The translations under genes were made by a program, and so were the position numbers. A stretch of DNA of 64,000 nt, from assembly GCA_051747745.1 (NCBI GenBank), contig JBNJGL010000002.1, positions 1 through 64,000 of the forward strand, read 5' to 3'. A model generated the notes under the pieces. The model was not told where the DNA came from. It searched no databases and saw only the letters and a list, made by a program, of their open reading frames with translations. Source of the stretch: QPJE01 sp051747745. GTDB taxonomy: Bacteria > Bacillota > Halanaerobiia > Halanaerobiales > Halanaerobiaceae. Positions 18,279 to 27,056 of this stretch are shown here, piece after piece; the stretch's first letter is position 1, and every line of letters starts with the position of its first letter.

Positions 18279-19348
18279 AGAGAAAGATATTAACAGCAGC
18301 ACTTGGAATTATAACAGCTATGCTGATAGGCTTGATTATTATGTCAGTACAGGGATATCCGGCTTTTGAAAGTTATTATCAGCTTTTTAATTACAGTCTT
18401 TTTTCTAAATTTTCTATGTTCAGTACACTTGCTAAGGCAGCACCACTTATTTTAACAGGTCTTTCTGCTGCAGTAGCTTTCGGCAGTAATGCAGTTAATC
18501 TGGGTCAGGTAGGACAGTTTTTAGTAGGTGGTATGAGTGTAACTATAGCAGGTTTATATATTAATCTTCCTCCGGTGATAATGATACCACTGCTCATTTT
18601 TATCGCTCTCTTTTCCGGGGCACTGTATTCGGGGATTGCTGCCTGGTTGAGATTGAAATTTAATATGGATGAATTTATTACAACACTGATGTTGAATTTC
18701 GTGGCTCAATATCTCACACTGTACCTTATTAGTGGTCCACTGCTGGATAAAGATATGTTTTCACCTATGACCCAACCTATAAATGAAAATGGGTGGCTTC
18801 CTGCTTTAGGTGGTCTGGACAGTACAATTATTATAAGTACTATTTTGCTGATTGTAATCTATTTTATCTGGCATCATACTAAAGCCGGGTATGAATGGAA
18901 GGTTATGGGCAGCAACAGCACTTTTGCAGAAGCAGGTGGTGCAGATATAGACAAAAATTATCTGCGTATTATGCTGGTTAGTGGTGCCCTGGCAGGAATG
19001 GCCGGTGCAATGCTTGTAATGGGAGGAGTACAACACCGTTTTTTAAAAGGAATAGGTGCAGATTACGGCTGGGATGGAGTAATGATTGCCGTTGTTGCTG
19101 ACAGCAGTATAATCGGGACTGCATTTTACAGCCTATTTTTTGCCGTACTGCAGACCGGAGCTATGGGTATGGAGCTGGAAACTTCTGTTCCATCAGAATT
19201 TGTGCTTATCCTGCAGTCAATAACAGTTCTCTTTGTTGTAGCAAGCAGAAAATCTGCTCACCTACTTTTAAACAGGTTAAGTATTCTGCTGAAAATGAAA
19301 AATATAAGATCAGGAGGTGGAGTAAAAGAAGATGAGCTTAATGATTGA
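18275..19348 (+). CDS. Nucleoside ABC importer permease (YufP-like)
   Basis: A 357-residue permease of the BPD_transp_2 family (YufP/NupP), with about eight to ten membrane segments. Typical segments are LSAAVAFGSNAVNLGQVGQF near residue 65 (seen as FGSNAVNLGQ) and the GSNSTFAEAGGADI motif near residue 211. It overlaps the ATPase stop by four bases and the next gene by 17, so the whole set is translationally coupled. Confidence 0.88.
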   Translation: MKRKILTAALGIITAMLIGLIIMSVQGYPAFESYYQLFNYSLFSKFSMFSTLAKAAPLILTGLSAAVAFGSNAVNLGQVGQFLVGGMSVTIAGLYINLPPVIMIPLLIFIALFSGALYSGIAAWLRLKFNMDEFITTLMLNFVAQYLTLYLISGPLLDKDMFSPMTQPINENGWLPALGGLDSTIIISTILLIVIYFIWHHTKAGYEWKVMGSNSTFAEAGGADIDKNYLRIMLVSGALAGMAGAMLVMGGVQHRFLKGIGADYGWDGVMIAVVADSSIIGTAFYSLFFAVLQTGAMGMELETSVPSEFVLILQSITVLFVVASRKSAHLLLNRLSILLKMKNIRSGGGVKEDELND

Positions 19349-20252
19349 GTTAATTCGTTCAACCTTTCTTGCTGCAGTACCAATTTTACTTGCCAGTTTA
19401 GGAGGAACTTATACTTATTATGCTGATATCTTTAATATTGCTATGGAGGGTATGATGCTTATTGGAGCATTTACAGCCGTTCTGGGAAGTTTTTTTAGCG
19501 GTTCCTGGGTAATTGGTATTTTGAGTGGTATAGCTGGTGGTCTGTTTACAGCTTTAATTTTTACTGTATTTGCTGTTTATCTTAAAACAGATGAATTTGT
19601 AACTGGAATTGCACTCAATTTGTTTGCACTGGGAGGGACCACTTATTTTCTGCGGCAGATATTCTCTGTTAAAGGGGCTTTTACATCTTCAAAAATAGTT
19701 CCACTTCCTGACTGGCATATACCAGTTATAAAAAATATTCCTATTTTAGGTGAGCTATTAAGCGGTTATCCTTTTCTGGTATATATAACTTTTTTAATAG
19801 CAATTCTTGTTGAAATACATATCTTTAAAACAAAGTTCGGGCTGAGGCTCAGAGCAACAGGAGAAGATGATTCAGCAGTTGATTCTGTTGGTATAAAATC
19901 TGATATAATAAAAAGTAAAGCTATTATGCTTTCTGGTTTTTACTGTGGTCTGGCCGGAGTATTTTTATCTTTAGGATATGTTAATTTATTTGCAGAAAAT
20001 ATGTCCAATGGTAGAGGATGGATTTCACTTGCGGTTATTATTTTAACCAGAGGTAGACCAGTGGGCCTTCTATTTATGGCTCTTTTATTTGGATTTTTTG
20101 ATGGTTTAGGTCTGGCACTTCAGAATACTTTTATTCCTTCACAGTTTACTCAGATGGTTCCCTATCTGGCAACACTGGCTGCACTGTTTTTTTACTCACG
20201 AGAAAAAAAGAAGTCTAAGGGGGAAAGTGAAAATGAAAGCATGGCAGTATGA
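19332..20252 (+). CDS. Nucleoside ABC importer permease (YufQ-like)
   Basis: A 306-residue second permease of the BPD_transp_2 family. It has FNIAMEGMMLIGAF near residue 35, LKTDEFVTGIALN near residue 83 and LRATGEDDSAVDSVGI near residue 175, the pattern of NupQ/YufQ. It forms the heterodimeric channel with the preceding permease. Its end overlaps the ADP-ribosylglycohydrolase gene. Confidence 0.88.
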   Translation: MSLMIELIRSTFLAAVPILLASLGGTYTYYADIFNIAMEGMMLIGAFTAVLGSFFSGSWVIGILSGIAGGLFTALIFTVFAVYLKTDEFVTGIALNLFALGGTTYFLRQIFSVKGAFTSSKIVPLPDWHIPVIKNIPILGELLSGYPFLVYITFLIAILVEIHIFKTKFGLRLRATGEDDSAVDSVGIKSDIIKSKAIMLSGFYCGLAGVFLSLGYVNLFAENMSNGRGWISLAVIILTRGRPVGLLFMALLFGFFDGLGLALQNTFIPSQFTQMVPYLATLAALFFYSREKKKSKGESENESMAV

Positions 20253-21615
20253 ACTTGAAAAAAGGAAAAATGCAGAACCTGTACCATTATCTAATGCTGA
20301 AGAAGGGTGGTCCGGTTTTGCAGAAATGATGGAGGAAAGAGAAAATCTTCTGGCAATGTTCTGGCAGAGTCAGGTTCCCGGATCAAAGGCTCCAGAAGCA
20401 CTTTTTATAGAAATGATTCAGGCCTGGTCCAACAGAGGTTATGATGTTTCCACAGCTGAAAAGTATATTGAAGAAGGTCTTGATGCACTTGCTGAAGGAA
20501 GAATGAGAGAGCTGGAAATTATTTCTGCCAGAATTATGAAAGAACTCCGTGAAGCTCCTGTCGATGATGATCATTCTTACTGGCGTTATGAAAATCCGAC
20601 CAACTGGGATGGAATTCGCGCAGCCATGAATGCTGAAGATGATCCAGAAAAAATAAAGCCCGGGAAAGAAAAACTGGAGAGGAAAATACTTGCCGGATGG
20701 CAGGGCCAGATAGCCGGGGGAGCATATGGAACTGCTCTGGAGGGTTATACAGGAGAAACTCTGGAAGAATATTATGGGGATAAGCTTAACTATTATGTAA
20801 GTGAACCAGATACCTATAATGATGATATTACGTTTCAAATTGCTTTTTTGAAAGCACTTTCTGAAAATGGTTCAAAACTGGAAGCAGATCATATAGCAGA
20901 TAAGTGGCTGGAATTAATTCCTTTTGGCTGGTCTGCTGAATATTTTGCACTTGAAAATTTAAAGAGAGGCTTATATCCACCATTATCCGGAAGTTTTAAT
21001 AACTTTTTTTCTGAATGGATAGGTGCTCAGATGAGGACAATGATCTGTGGCTTTACTGCTCCTGGTGATCCGTTAAAAGCTGCTTATTATGCATACTTAG
21101 ACAGCAGTGTTTCACATGAGAAAAACGGGATCTATGGCGGTATTCACAGTGCTGTGATGACATCACTTGCATTTAACTATGATAATACAAGAGAGATAGT
21201 TTACAGAGCGAAGGATTATATTCCTGCTGGAAGTGAATTTAATCATTATTTTAAGTTGGTTTTAAAATCCTGTGAAAACCACCAGAATGCTGCAGAGAGC
21301 TGGAATCATATTAAAGATGAATTCAAAAAATATAACTGGATTCATACATACCCAAATATGGCGGCAGTAGTGACAGCACTGTATTATTCTGAAAATAGTT
21401 TTGATAGGGCTTTGAGAATACTGGCCGGATGTGGTCTGGATGTTGACTGCAATGCTGGTGAGGTTGGTTCAATTATGGGTGTTATGAATCCTGAATTAAT
21501 AACAGAGAAATGGACCGACCCATTTGCAGGTAAATTAAAAACATATCTGCCGGGATATGAAGAACTGACAATAACTGGACTGGCCAATTGGACTGTGGAA
21601 GCACAAATATTTTAA
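20233..21615 (+). CDS. ADP-ribosylglycohydrolase family protein
   Basis: About 460 residues; the family domain (PF03747, DraG/ARH type) occupies residues 155-455. Visible motifs are AGWQGQIAGGAYGTALEG near residue 158, YNDDITFQIAFL near residue 195 (metal-binding acids), and DVDCNAGEVGSIMG near residue 400, equivalent to the family's DxDT metal motif but with cysteine and asparagine for the last positions. It is the last gene of the nucleoside importer operon, starting inside the second permease gene. That suggests it cleaves an imported ADP-ribosyl or ribosyl nucleoside compound rather than protein ADP-ribose. The first 150 residues are not typical of the family. The ATG at 20233 is behind AGGGGGAAA. 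Confidence 0.8.
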   Translation: MKAWQYELEKRKNAEPVPLSNAEEGWSGFAEMMEERENLLAMFWQSQVPGSKAPEALFIEMIQAWSNRGYDVSTAEKYIEEGLDALAEGRMRELEIISARIMKELREAPVDDDHSYWRYENPTNWDGIRAAMNAEDDPEKIKPGKEKLERKILAGWQGQIAGGAYGTALEGYTGETLEEYYGDKLNYYVSEPDTYNDDITFQIAFLKALSENGSKLEADHIADKWLELIPFGWSAEYFALENLKRGLYPPLSGSFNNFFSEWIGAQMRTMICGFTAPGDPLKAAYYAYLDSSVSHEKNGIYGGIHSAVMTSLAFNYDNTREIVYRAKDYIPAGSEFNHYFKLVLKSCENHQNAAESWNHIKDEFKKYNWIHTYPNMAAVVTALYYSENSFDRALRILAGCGLDVDCNAGEVGSIMGVMNPELITEKWTDPFAGKLKTYLPGYEELTITGLANWTVEAQIF

Positions 21616-21633
21616 TTTAATTTAAATTAAGGC

Positions 21634-21661
21634 AGGATTTTAGTACTCTGTCAAGAATAAT
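21634..21661 (+). promoter_or_regulatory. Sigma-H-type promoter
   Basis: AGGATTT (preceded by GGC) at 21634-21640, 14 bases, GAATAAT at 21655-21661. It lies just before the phoU gene, in the same orientation, with the spacing of the site at 11941. Confidence 0.65.
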
Positions 21662-21713
21662 TTAGTATAAGTTTATATGAGTTTAAAATCAAAAGGGGAG
21701 AGTGAAATACCAA

Positions 21714-22367
21714 ATGGAACAAGTGTATGAAAAAAAACGTGAACAGCTGCTTGATGATCTCAGTGACATGAGTGAAGTTGCAGAAGATATGCTTCAAAAA
21801 ATTATTCGAGCCCTGGATAAAATGGATGTAGATACCGCCAGAGATATTATTAACAGAGATGATGTACTTGATAATTACAAAATAACAATAGAAGAAGAAG
21901 TTTCACGTTTACTTACCCTGGAACAGCCGTTAACAAGTGATACATGGTTTGCTATAGCAATGGTAAAAATAGCTGCTGATCTCGAAAGAATCGGAGACCA
22001 TGCAACTAATATTGCGGAGATTTTACTTGAATTAAAAAATGAAGATAGACTAACTCCTATTGTGATGATACCGGAACTTGCAGATATTGTTACCGACATG
22101 CTGGATGTTGTACTGGAGTCATTTGCAACCAAAAATGCAGATCTTGCAGAAGCAGCCTGTAGAATGGACGAAAAGGCAGATAATATGTATGATCAGATTT
22201 ATGAGAAAGGTATAAAACTGCTGAGTCAGAATGAAAAACAGGCAAATATTCAGCAGGTTGTTAAATACTTAAATCTTGCCAAATCACTGGAAAGAGTTGG
22301 CGATCATGCTACCAATATTGGAGAAGAGACTATTTTCCTTGCCACCGGGAAAAGAGTTAAGTATTAA
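21714..22367 (+). CDS. phoU: PhoU family phosphate signalling protein
   Basis: About 217 residues made of the two three-helix PhoU repeats; each has the ERIGDHATNIAE-type metal motif (LERIGDHATNIAE near residue 90 and LERVGDHATNIGE near residue 192). PhoU links the Pst transporter to PhoR signalling or regulates phosphate uptake. No pst, phoR or phoB gene is adjacent. A GTG at 21702 would add four residues, but it lies only one base after the AAGGGGAG site; the ATG at 21714 is rather far from it, so the start is uncertain. A sigma-H-type promoter precedes it. Confidence 0.9.
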   Translation: MEQVYEKKREQLLDDLSDMSEVAEDMLQKIIRALDKMDVDTARDIINRDDVLDNYKITIEEEVSRLLTLEQPLTSDTWFAIAMVKIAADLERIGDHATNIAEILLELKNEDRLTPIVMIPELADIVTDMLDVVLESFATKNADLAEAACRMDEKADNMYDQIYEKGIKLLSQNEKQANIQQVVKYLNLAKSLERVGDHATNIGEETIFLATGKRVKY

Positions 22368-22386
22368 AATTTAATTATAAAAGACA

Positions 22387-22416
22387 AAAAGGGCCATTTC
22401 TATGGCCCTTTTGTTG
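22387..22416 (+). terminator. Intrinsic terminator after phoU
   Basis: An 11-bp perfect stem (22387-22397 with 22402-22412) around loop TTCT, followed by a T-rich run. Confidence 0.85.
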
Positions 22417-22464
22417 TTTAGATTTTCAAAAATATCAGCAAAATAAAAAGGAAATATTTTAATA

Positions 22465-23748
22465 ATGTTTAATATATTAAAAAAGTGGGTGAATATTTTG
22501 TCACATCAAACAGCAAAGTCAGCATATAAAAATCTTGAAGAGAGATTAAACCAGTTTCCTCAGGGGGCACCACCTTCGAAAACTCTCTACAAAATTTTAT
22601 CTATACTTTTCAGTGAAAAAGAAGCAGAAATAGTGGCCCAGCTGCCGGTTAAACCTTTTACTGTTGAAAAAGCAGCCAGAATTTTAAAGATGGATAAAGT
22701 AAAAACAGAAAATATTCTGGATGAACTGGCCGGAAGAGCGATACTCCTTGATTCTAAGGATAAGGGTGTTAAAAAATATATCCTGCCACCACCTATGGCC
22801 GGATTTTTCGAGTTTTCAATGATGAGAACCCGGCAGGATATCAATCAAAACCTGCTGGCAGAATTATATCATCAGTATTTAAATGTGGAAGAAGATTTTA
22901 TTAAAGATCTATTTTTAGCCAGTGAGACCAAACTGGGACGGGTTTATGTTAATGAAGAAGTTCTCTCTAAAGATAATATGGTCCATATTCTTGATTTTGA
23001 AAAAGCAAGCCATATCATAGAAAGTGCTGGGGATATAGGAATCAGCACCTGTTACTGCCGGCATAAGATGCATCATCTTGATCAGGCCTGTGATGCTCCA
23101 TTAGATATCTGTATGACTTTTAATAATACTGCTGATTCTCTGATCAGACATGATCATGCACGCCGGGTGGACAGTTCTGAATGTTTAGATCTACTCTATC
23201 AGGCTTATGACCACGGACTGGTTCAGTGTGGAGAAAATGTGCGTGAGAGTCCAACCTTTATCTGCAACTGCTGTGGATGCTGTTGTGAGGCTCTGCTGGC
23301 TGCTAAAAAATTTGGGAATCTGCATCCTGTTCAGACCACTCATTATCTGCCTCAGATTAATCATGAAAGCTGTATTGATTGCGGCAGATGTATTGAAGCC
23401 TGCCCAATTGATGCAATATCCAGTGATGGTGAAAAAATAGTACTAAATAAAGATGTCTGTCTGGGCTGTGGTGTCTGTGTTAGAGCCTGTCCCAATAGTT
23501 CTCTCAGTCTGCAGCGGCGCCAGGAAGAAATTATAACCCCAGTTAACTCAGTCCACAGAACAGTTTTAATGGCAATTGAAAAAGGCAAACTGTCAAATCT
23601 TATTTTTGATAATCAGGCCTTTGGCAGCCACAGGGCAATGGCAGCTGTAGTTTCAGCTATCTTAAAATTACCTCCTATTAAACAGGTTATGGCCAGTAAA
23701 CAGCTTAAATCAAAATATTTAGAGAAAATAATAAAAAAATTAGCTTAA
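22465..23748 (+). CDS. 4Fe-4S dicluster protein with N-terminal winged-helix-like region
   Basis: A 427-residue cytosolic protein. Residues 45-115 resemble a winged helix (SEKEAEIVAQLP, VEKAARILKMD). A CYCRHKMHHLDQAC cysteine group follows near residue 197, then the unusual run CNCCGCCCE near residue 268. Two ferredoxin 4Fe-4S motifs end it: CIDCGRCIEACP near residue 304 and CLGCGVCVRACP near residue 333. It belongs to a family found widely in anaerobes, with no function I can name. A TTG at 22498 behind GGGTGA is an alternative start (removing 11 residues). No partner gene is obvious. Confidence 0.75.
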   Translation: MFNILKKWVNILSHQTAKSAYKNLEERLNQFPQGAPPSKTLYKILSILFSEKEAEIVAQLPVKPFTVEKAARILKMDKVKTENILDELAGRAILLDSKDKGVKKYILPPPMAGFFEFSMMRTRQDINQNLLAELYHQYLNVEEDFIKDLFLASETKLGRVYVNEEVLSKDNMVHILDFEKASHIIESAGDIGISTCYCRHKMHHLDQACDAPLDICMTFNNTADSLIRHDHARRVDSSECLDLLYQAYDHGLVQCGENVRESPTFICNCCGCCCEALLAAKKFGNLHPVQTTHYLPQINHESCIDCGRCIEACPIDAISSDGEKIVLNKDVCLGCGVCVRACPNSSLSLQRRQEEIITPVNSVHRTVLMAIEKGKLSNLIFDNQAFGSHRAMAAVVSAILKLPPIKQVMASKQLKSKYLEKIIKKLA

Positions 23749-23822
23749 ATTTTTAAGCTTAAATCATGTTTAATTAAATTATCGCAGCAAAAAGGCCGTT
23801 AAAAATCGGCTTTAATTGTTTG

Positions 23823-24062
23823 CTATTTTAATTTTTTTGCGAGCCTTATGACCAAAAACTTCAAATTCAATCTTGATTTATAATTCATAGTTTCAATCTC
23901 ATCAATTTTCAAACCATCAACATTAAAATCTGTTCTTAATCTTGCATCTGTCTCCAGCCAGTACTCATTATTAGATTCAATCCGATCAATTTTTCCATAT
24001 TTATGAGTAAAATATCCACAGGCCTTAATTAGCTGAGAATAGGCCTCCATGTCATCAACTCT
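23823..24062 (-). pseudogene. Remnant of an ATP-grasp enzyme
   Basis: The reverse strand codes about 80 residues resembling the region just before the ATP-grasp domain of biotin-carboxylase-like ligases: a KIDRIESNNEYWLETDARLR segment followed by DGLKIDEIETMNYKSR. Normally the ATP-binding domain of over 150 residues follows; here the frame degrades after YKSR and stops 17 residues later. Upstream a stop (TGA on the reverse strand) precedes SEYYRVDDMEAY, which still reads like the same protein. Both ends are therefore lost. Confidence 0.6.
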
Positions 24063-24131
24063 ATAATATTCTGATCAATAGACCATCAGTTTTTAAGAGA
24101 TAGAAAGTACTTCTACTGACCTTTTGTTGTT

Positions 24132-25040
24132 TTAAACAGTGGAACAGACAGCTTCTGCGGTTACAGCAGCTGCAATAGTTCCCACCTGATTTATATCAGC
24201 ATTTACTCTACCTGAGGCAAGAGTAAAGACAGTATCTCCATCGAGCATTGTATGGACAGGATAAATGGTGCGTGCCAGTCCATCCTGTGCCATTAATGAT
24301 ACACGGTTTGCATCACTTTTGCTCAACCTGGCATTTGTTGCAATTAGAGCTAAGGTTGTGTTTTCTCTTTTAAAATCGGTAGTGAGGTCGGGCTGATTTA
24401 AAAATATAGATTCTGTGTCAACAAAATTCCCTTTTTCGTCTTTTGCACCTGCAATTATTTTACCACTTTGATAGTCCTTTATATCTCCAAATGCATTTAC
24501 TACTACCAGTGCGGCAACTATTAGGTCTCCTGTTTTTAAAGCTGTATGCCCTAATTTTGTTTTATGAGAATATTTCATACCATTTATCTTGCCACAGGTT
24601 GATCCTGCCGCTACACCAATACTTCTGTTTTTGAGAGGAGAGGTAGAGGCATTTTTGCAGGCCTGATAGGCCATGTTTTTGTCAGGTCTAATTTTAGAAG
24701 ATTTGTATTCTAAATCATATATAACTGCTGCAGGAACAATTGGGACAATTCCACCACCGGTCTGAAAACCTGTGCCCTGTTCTTCAAGATAATCCATAAC
24801 ACCGGCTGCAGCATCCAGACCAAAAGCACTTCCTCCTGTTAGTAAAACTGCATTAATGTTCTGCATTCCTGCTTTAGAGGACAGAAGAGCGTTTTCGCGT
24901 GTGCCTGGTGCACCACCTCTAACATCAGCTCCTGCAGTAAATTTACCCTCACAAATTACAACAGTACAGCCGGTTCCAGCATCCAGATTTTGTGCATTTC
25001 CCACTTTTATTCCACTTACATCTGTAAGATCATTATTCAT
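24132..25040 (-). CDS. P1 family (DmpA/S58-type) N-terminal-nucleophile peptidase
   Basis: A 302-residue protein of the DmpA/BapA family, which cleaves itself and acts as an aminopeptidase or amidase. Motifs: DVSGIKVGNAQ at the N-terminus, GGAPGTRE near residue 41, LTGGSAFGLDAAAGVMDYLE near residue 67 (seen as GGSAFGLDAA) and GVAAGSTCGK near residue 142. The last holds the processing site expected before a serine or threonine nucleophile. ATG at 25040 is behind a GGGGG-type site. It faces the other way from its neighbours; substrate unknown. Confidence 0.85.
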   Translation of the reverse strand: MNNDLTDVSGIKVGNAQNLDAGTGCTVVICEGKFTAGADVRGGAPGTRENALLSSKAGMQNINAVLLTGGSAFGLDAAAGVMDYLEEQGTGFQTGGGIVPIVPAAVIYDLEYKSSKIRPDKNMAYQACKNASTSPLKNRSIGVAAGSTCGKINGMKYSHKTKLGHTALKTGDLIVAALVVVNAFGDIKDYQSGKIIAGAKDEKGNFVDTESIFLNQPDLTTDFKRENTTLALIATNARLSKSDANRVSLMAQDGLARTIYPVHTMLDGDTVFTLASGRVNADINQVGTIAAAVTAEAVCSTV

Positions 25041-25285
25041 ATTATTTACCCCCAGTTTGAGTTTATAATTGAAGATTTTTTAGGTTATCATTTAAACTTT
25101 GTTATAACTAATTTCTTTTTAAAGTTCTTAACTCCTTCCTGTAAAGAATTTTTCTGCTATAAAATAAGTCAACCGATAAAAATCAGAGCAAATATTTTTG
25201 GACGATATGAAGGAAAATAATGATAAATATTTAATATTTAATATATAAGGTTAAAGATAAGGATAAAAATATGGAGGTGGGTTTT

Positions 25286-26797
25286 TTGAAAGCTAAAAGA
25301 TTATTTACTGGTTTTCTGATTTTAGTGCTGGTAATGGGAATTGCTGTGGCGGCCGCTGCTGAAGAAGTTAATATCCGTATATATCACCACAATGACACAC
25401 ATGCAAGGGTGGAAGAAGGCAGCTATGCAGGTATGGGGTTTGCCAAAATTGCTACTCTGGTTAAAGAGGGTAGAAGAGAAATGGATAATGTACTTTATCT
25501 TGATGCCGGTGATGCATTTCACGGTCAGGTAATAGCCAATGTTAATGAAGGAGAAGCAATAGCCTATATATTTAATATCATGGATCTTGATGCTCTGGCA
25601 CTTGGGAATCATGATTTTAATTATGGACAGGAACGGCTTAAAGAGCTGAAAGAAATAAGTGATTTTCCACTGCTGGCTGCTAATTTAAAAGAAAAAGATG
25701 GGAAAGATTCACCACTTGCCGACAATTATATAATTAAAGAATATGATGGTGTCAGAGTTGGAATATTTGGCCTGGCAACACCAGAAACAGCTTATAAAAC
25801 TCATCCAAAAAATGTAGAAGGACTTATTTTTGCAGATCCAGTAGAATCGGCCAGAGAAATGGTTGAAGAATTAGAGGGAAAAACAGACGTAGTGATAGGA
25901 CTTTTCCATTTAGGTTTAAGTGAAGGTAGCAAATATACAAGTAAAATGGTAGCAGAACAGGTTGATGGTATAGATGTAATAGTTGACGGACACAGCCACC
26001 ATACACTGGAAAATGGTATGATGGTTAATGACACACTTATTACAATGGCAGGTGAATATGATAAGAATCTGGGTGTGATTGATCTTACAGTTGAAGATAA
26101 TGCTGTCAGATCCAAAAAAGCATCCTTAATAAGCAAAGAAATGGCAGAAGATGTAAAGCCAGATAAAATAATTTCCATGGTAGTTGACAGCATGAATGCA
26201 GCCAATGAGAAAATTACATCTCAGGTCGTCGGAACTGCTCTGGTAGAACTTGAGGGTGACCGTGCAGTTGTGCGTACTGGAGAAAGTAATCTTGGTAATC
26301 TGATTGCTGATGCAATTAGGATAAAGCTGGATGCAGATGCTGCTATTACAAATGGCGGTGGTATCAGAGCTTCAATAAATAAAGGAGAAATAACAAAAGG
26401 AGAGGTAATTACAGTACTTCCTTTTGGAAACACAGCTATGGCTGTTCGAGTTAAGGGTTCTGATTTAAGAGCTGCTTTAGAACACGGTATTTCTGAATAT
26501 CCTGCCGAAGAAGGTCTTTTCCCACAGGTATCTGGAATTAAATTCACTTTTGATCCTGAAAAAGCAGCTGGAGAAAGAATTAAGAAGGTTTGGGTTAAAG
26601 GAAAAGAACTGGATCCAGACAGAAATTATGTTGTAGCCACAAACGATTTTATGGCTGCTGGTGGTGATGGGTACACCATGTTTAAAGGTGCTCCAATAGT
26701 AAAAGAAGCCGGTGGATTGGAAGAAGTTGTTATGGAATATTTAGAAAACAGATCACCGGTAGCACCAGAACTGGAAGGTAGAATAATAGCTGAGTAA
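25286..26797 (+). CDS. Periplasmic 5'-nucleotidase / metallophosphoesterase (UshA-like)
   Basis: About 503 residues with a signal peptide (ending ..VAAAAEEV, no lipobox). The metallophosphatase domain has YHHNDTHARV near residue 32, DAGDAFHG, LGNHDFNYG near residue 112 and DGHSHHTLE near residue 236. The C-terminal 5'-nucleotidase domain has TNGGGIRASI near residue 355 and FMAAGGDGY near residue 457. It removes phosphate from periplasmic nucleotides, which would feed nucleoside importers such as the 15.6-20.3 kb system. I use the TTG at 25286 behind GGAGGTGGG; the ATG at 25271 precedes that ribosome site. No lipid anchor or cell-wall anchor is visible. Confidence 0.88.
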   Translation: MKAKRLFTGFLILVLVMGIAVAAAAEEVNIRIYHHNDTHARVEEGSYAGMGFAKIATLVKEGRREMDNVLYLDAGDAFHGQVIANVNEGEAIAYIFNIMDLDALALGNHDFNYGQERLKELKEISDFPLLAANLKEKDGKDSPLADNYIIKEYDGVRVGIFGLATPETAYKTHPKNVEGLIFADPVESAREMVEELEGKTDVVIGLFHLGLSEGSKYTSKMVAEQVDGIDVIVDGHSHHTLENGMMVNDTLITMAGEYDKNLGVIDLTVEDNAVRSKKASLISKEMAEDVKPDKIISMVVDSMNAANEKITSQVVGTALVELEGDRAVVRTGESNLGNLIADAIRIKLDADAAITNGGGIRASINKGEITKGEVITVLPFGNTAMAVRVKGSDLRAALEHGISEYPAEEGLFPQVSGIKFTFDPEKAAGERIKKVWVKGKELDPDRNYVVATNDFMAAGGDGYTMFKGAPIVKEAGGLEEVVMEYLENRSPVAPELEGRIIAE

Positions 26798-26858
26798 TTT
26801 TTTAAGTTCATTGATAATGCTCAGATTTTAGGCAGTGCAAAAATAATATGAATATCTC

Positions 26859-26895
26859 AGGCCCTCTGTATTAAACAGGGGGCCTTGTTTCGGTA
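26859..26895 (+). terminator. Intrinsic terminator after the 5'-nucleotidase gene
   Basis: AGGCCCTCTGT (26859-26869) pairs with ACAGGGGGCCT (26875-26885) with one G-T pair, then TGTTTCGG. Stem strong, T-run short. Confidence 0.7.
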
Positions 26896-26981
26896 CTATT
26901 TTGTTGAATTTTTTTCACTAAATTTTTTTTCACTAAATATAGGATCTAGATGGAGTTTTGTTTAGATATTTTAGATAAATC

Positions 26982-27010
26982 TTTACAATACAAAAATGAT
27001 TGTATAAAAT
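26982..27010 (+). promoter_or_regulatory. Sigma-A-type promoter of the NhaC gene
   Basis: TTTACA at 26982-26987, 17 bases, TAAAAT at 27005-27010 (within TATAAAAT). The predicted RNA starts near 27017, about 40 bases before the proposed ATT start codon. Confidence 0.55.
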
Positions 27011-27056
27011 TAATATATAATTTATTAAAGTAAAGTATTAAAAGGAGGTAATTAAA

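Noticed and set aside
20383..20838. Long antisense frame (151 codons) inside the ADP-ribosylglycohydrolase gene
   Set aside because: Isoleucine/phenylalanine-rich shadow of a coding strand with no ribosome site.
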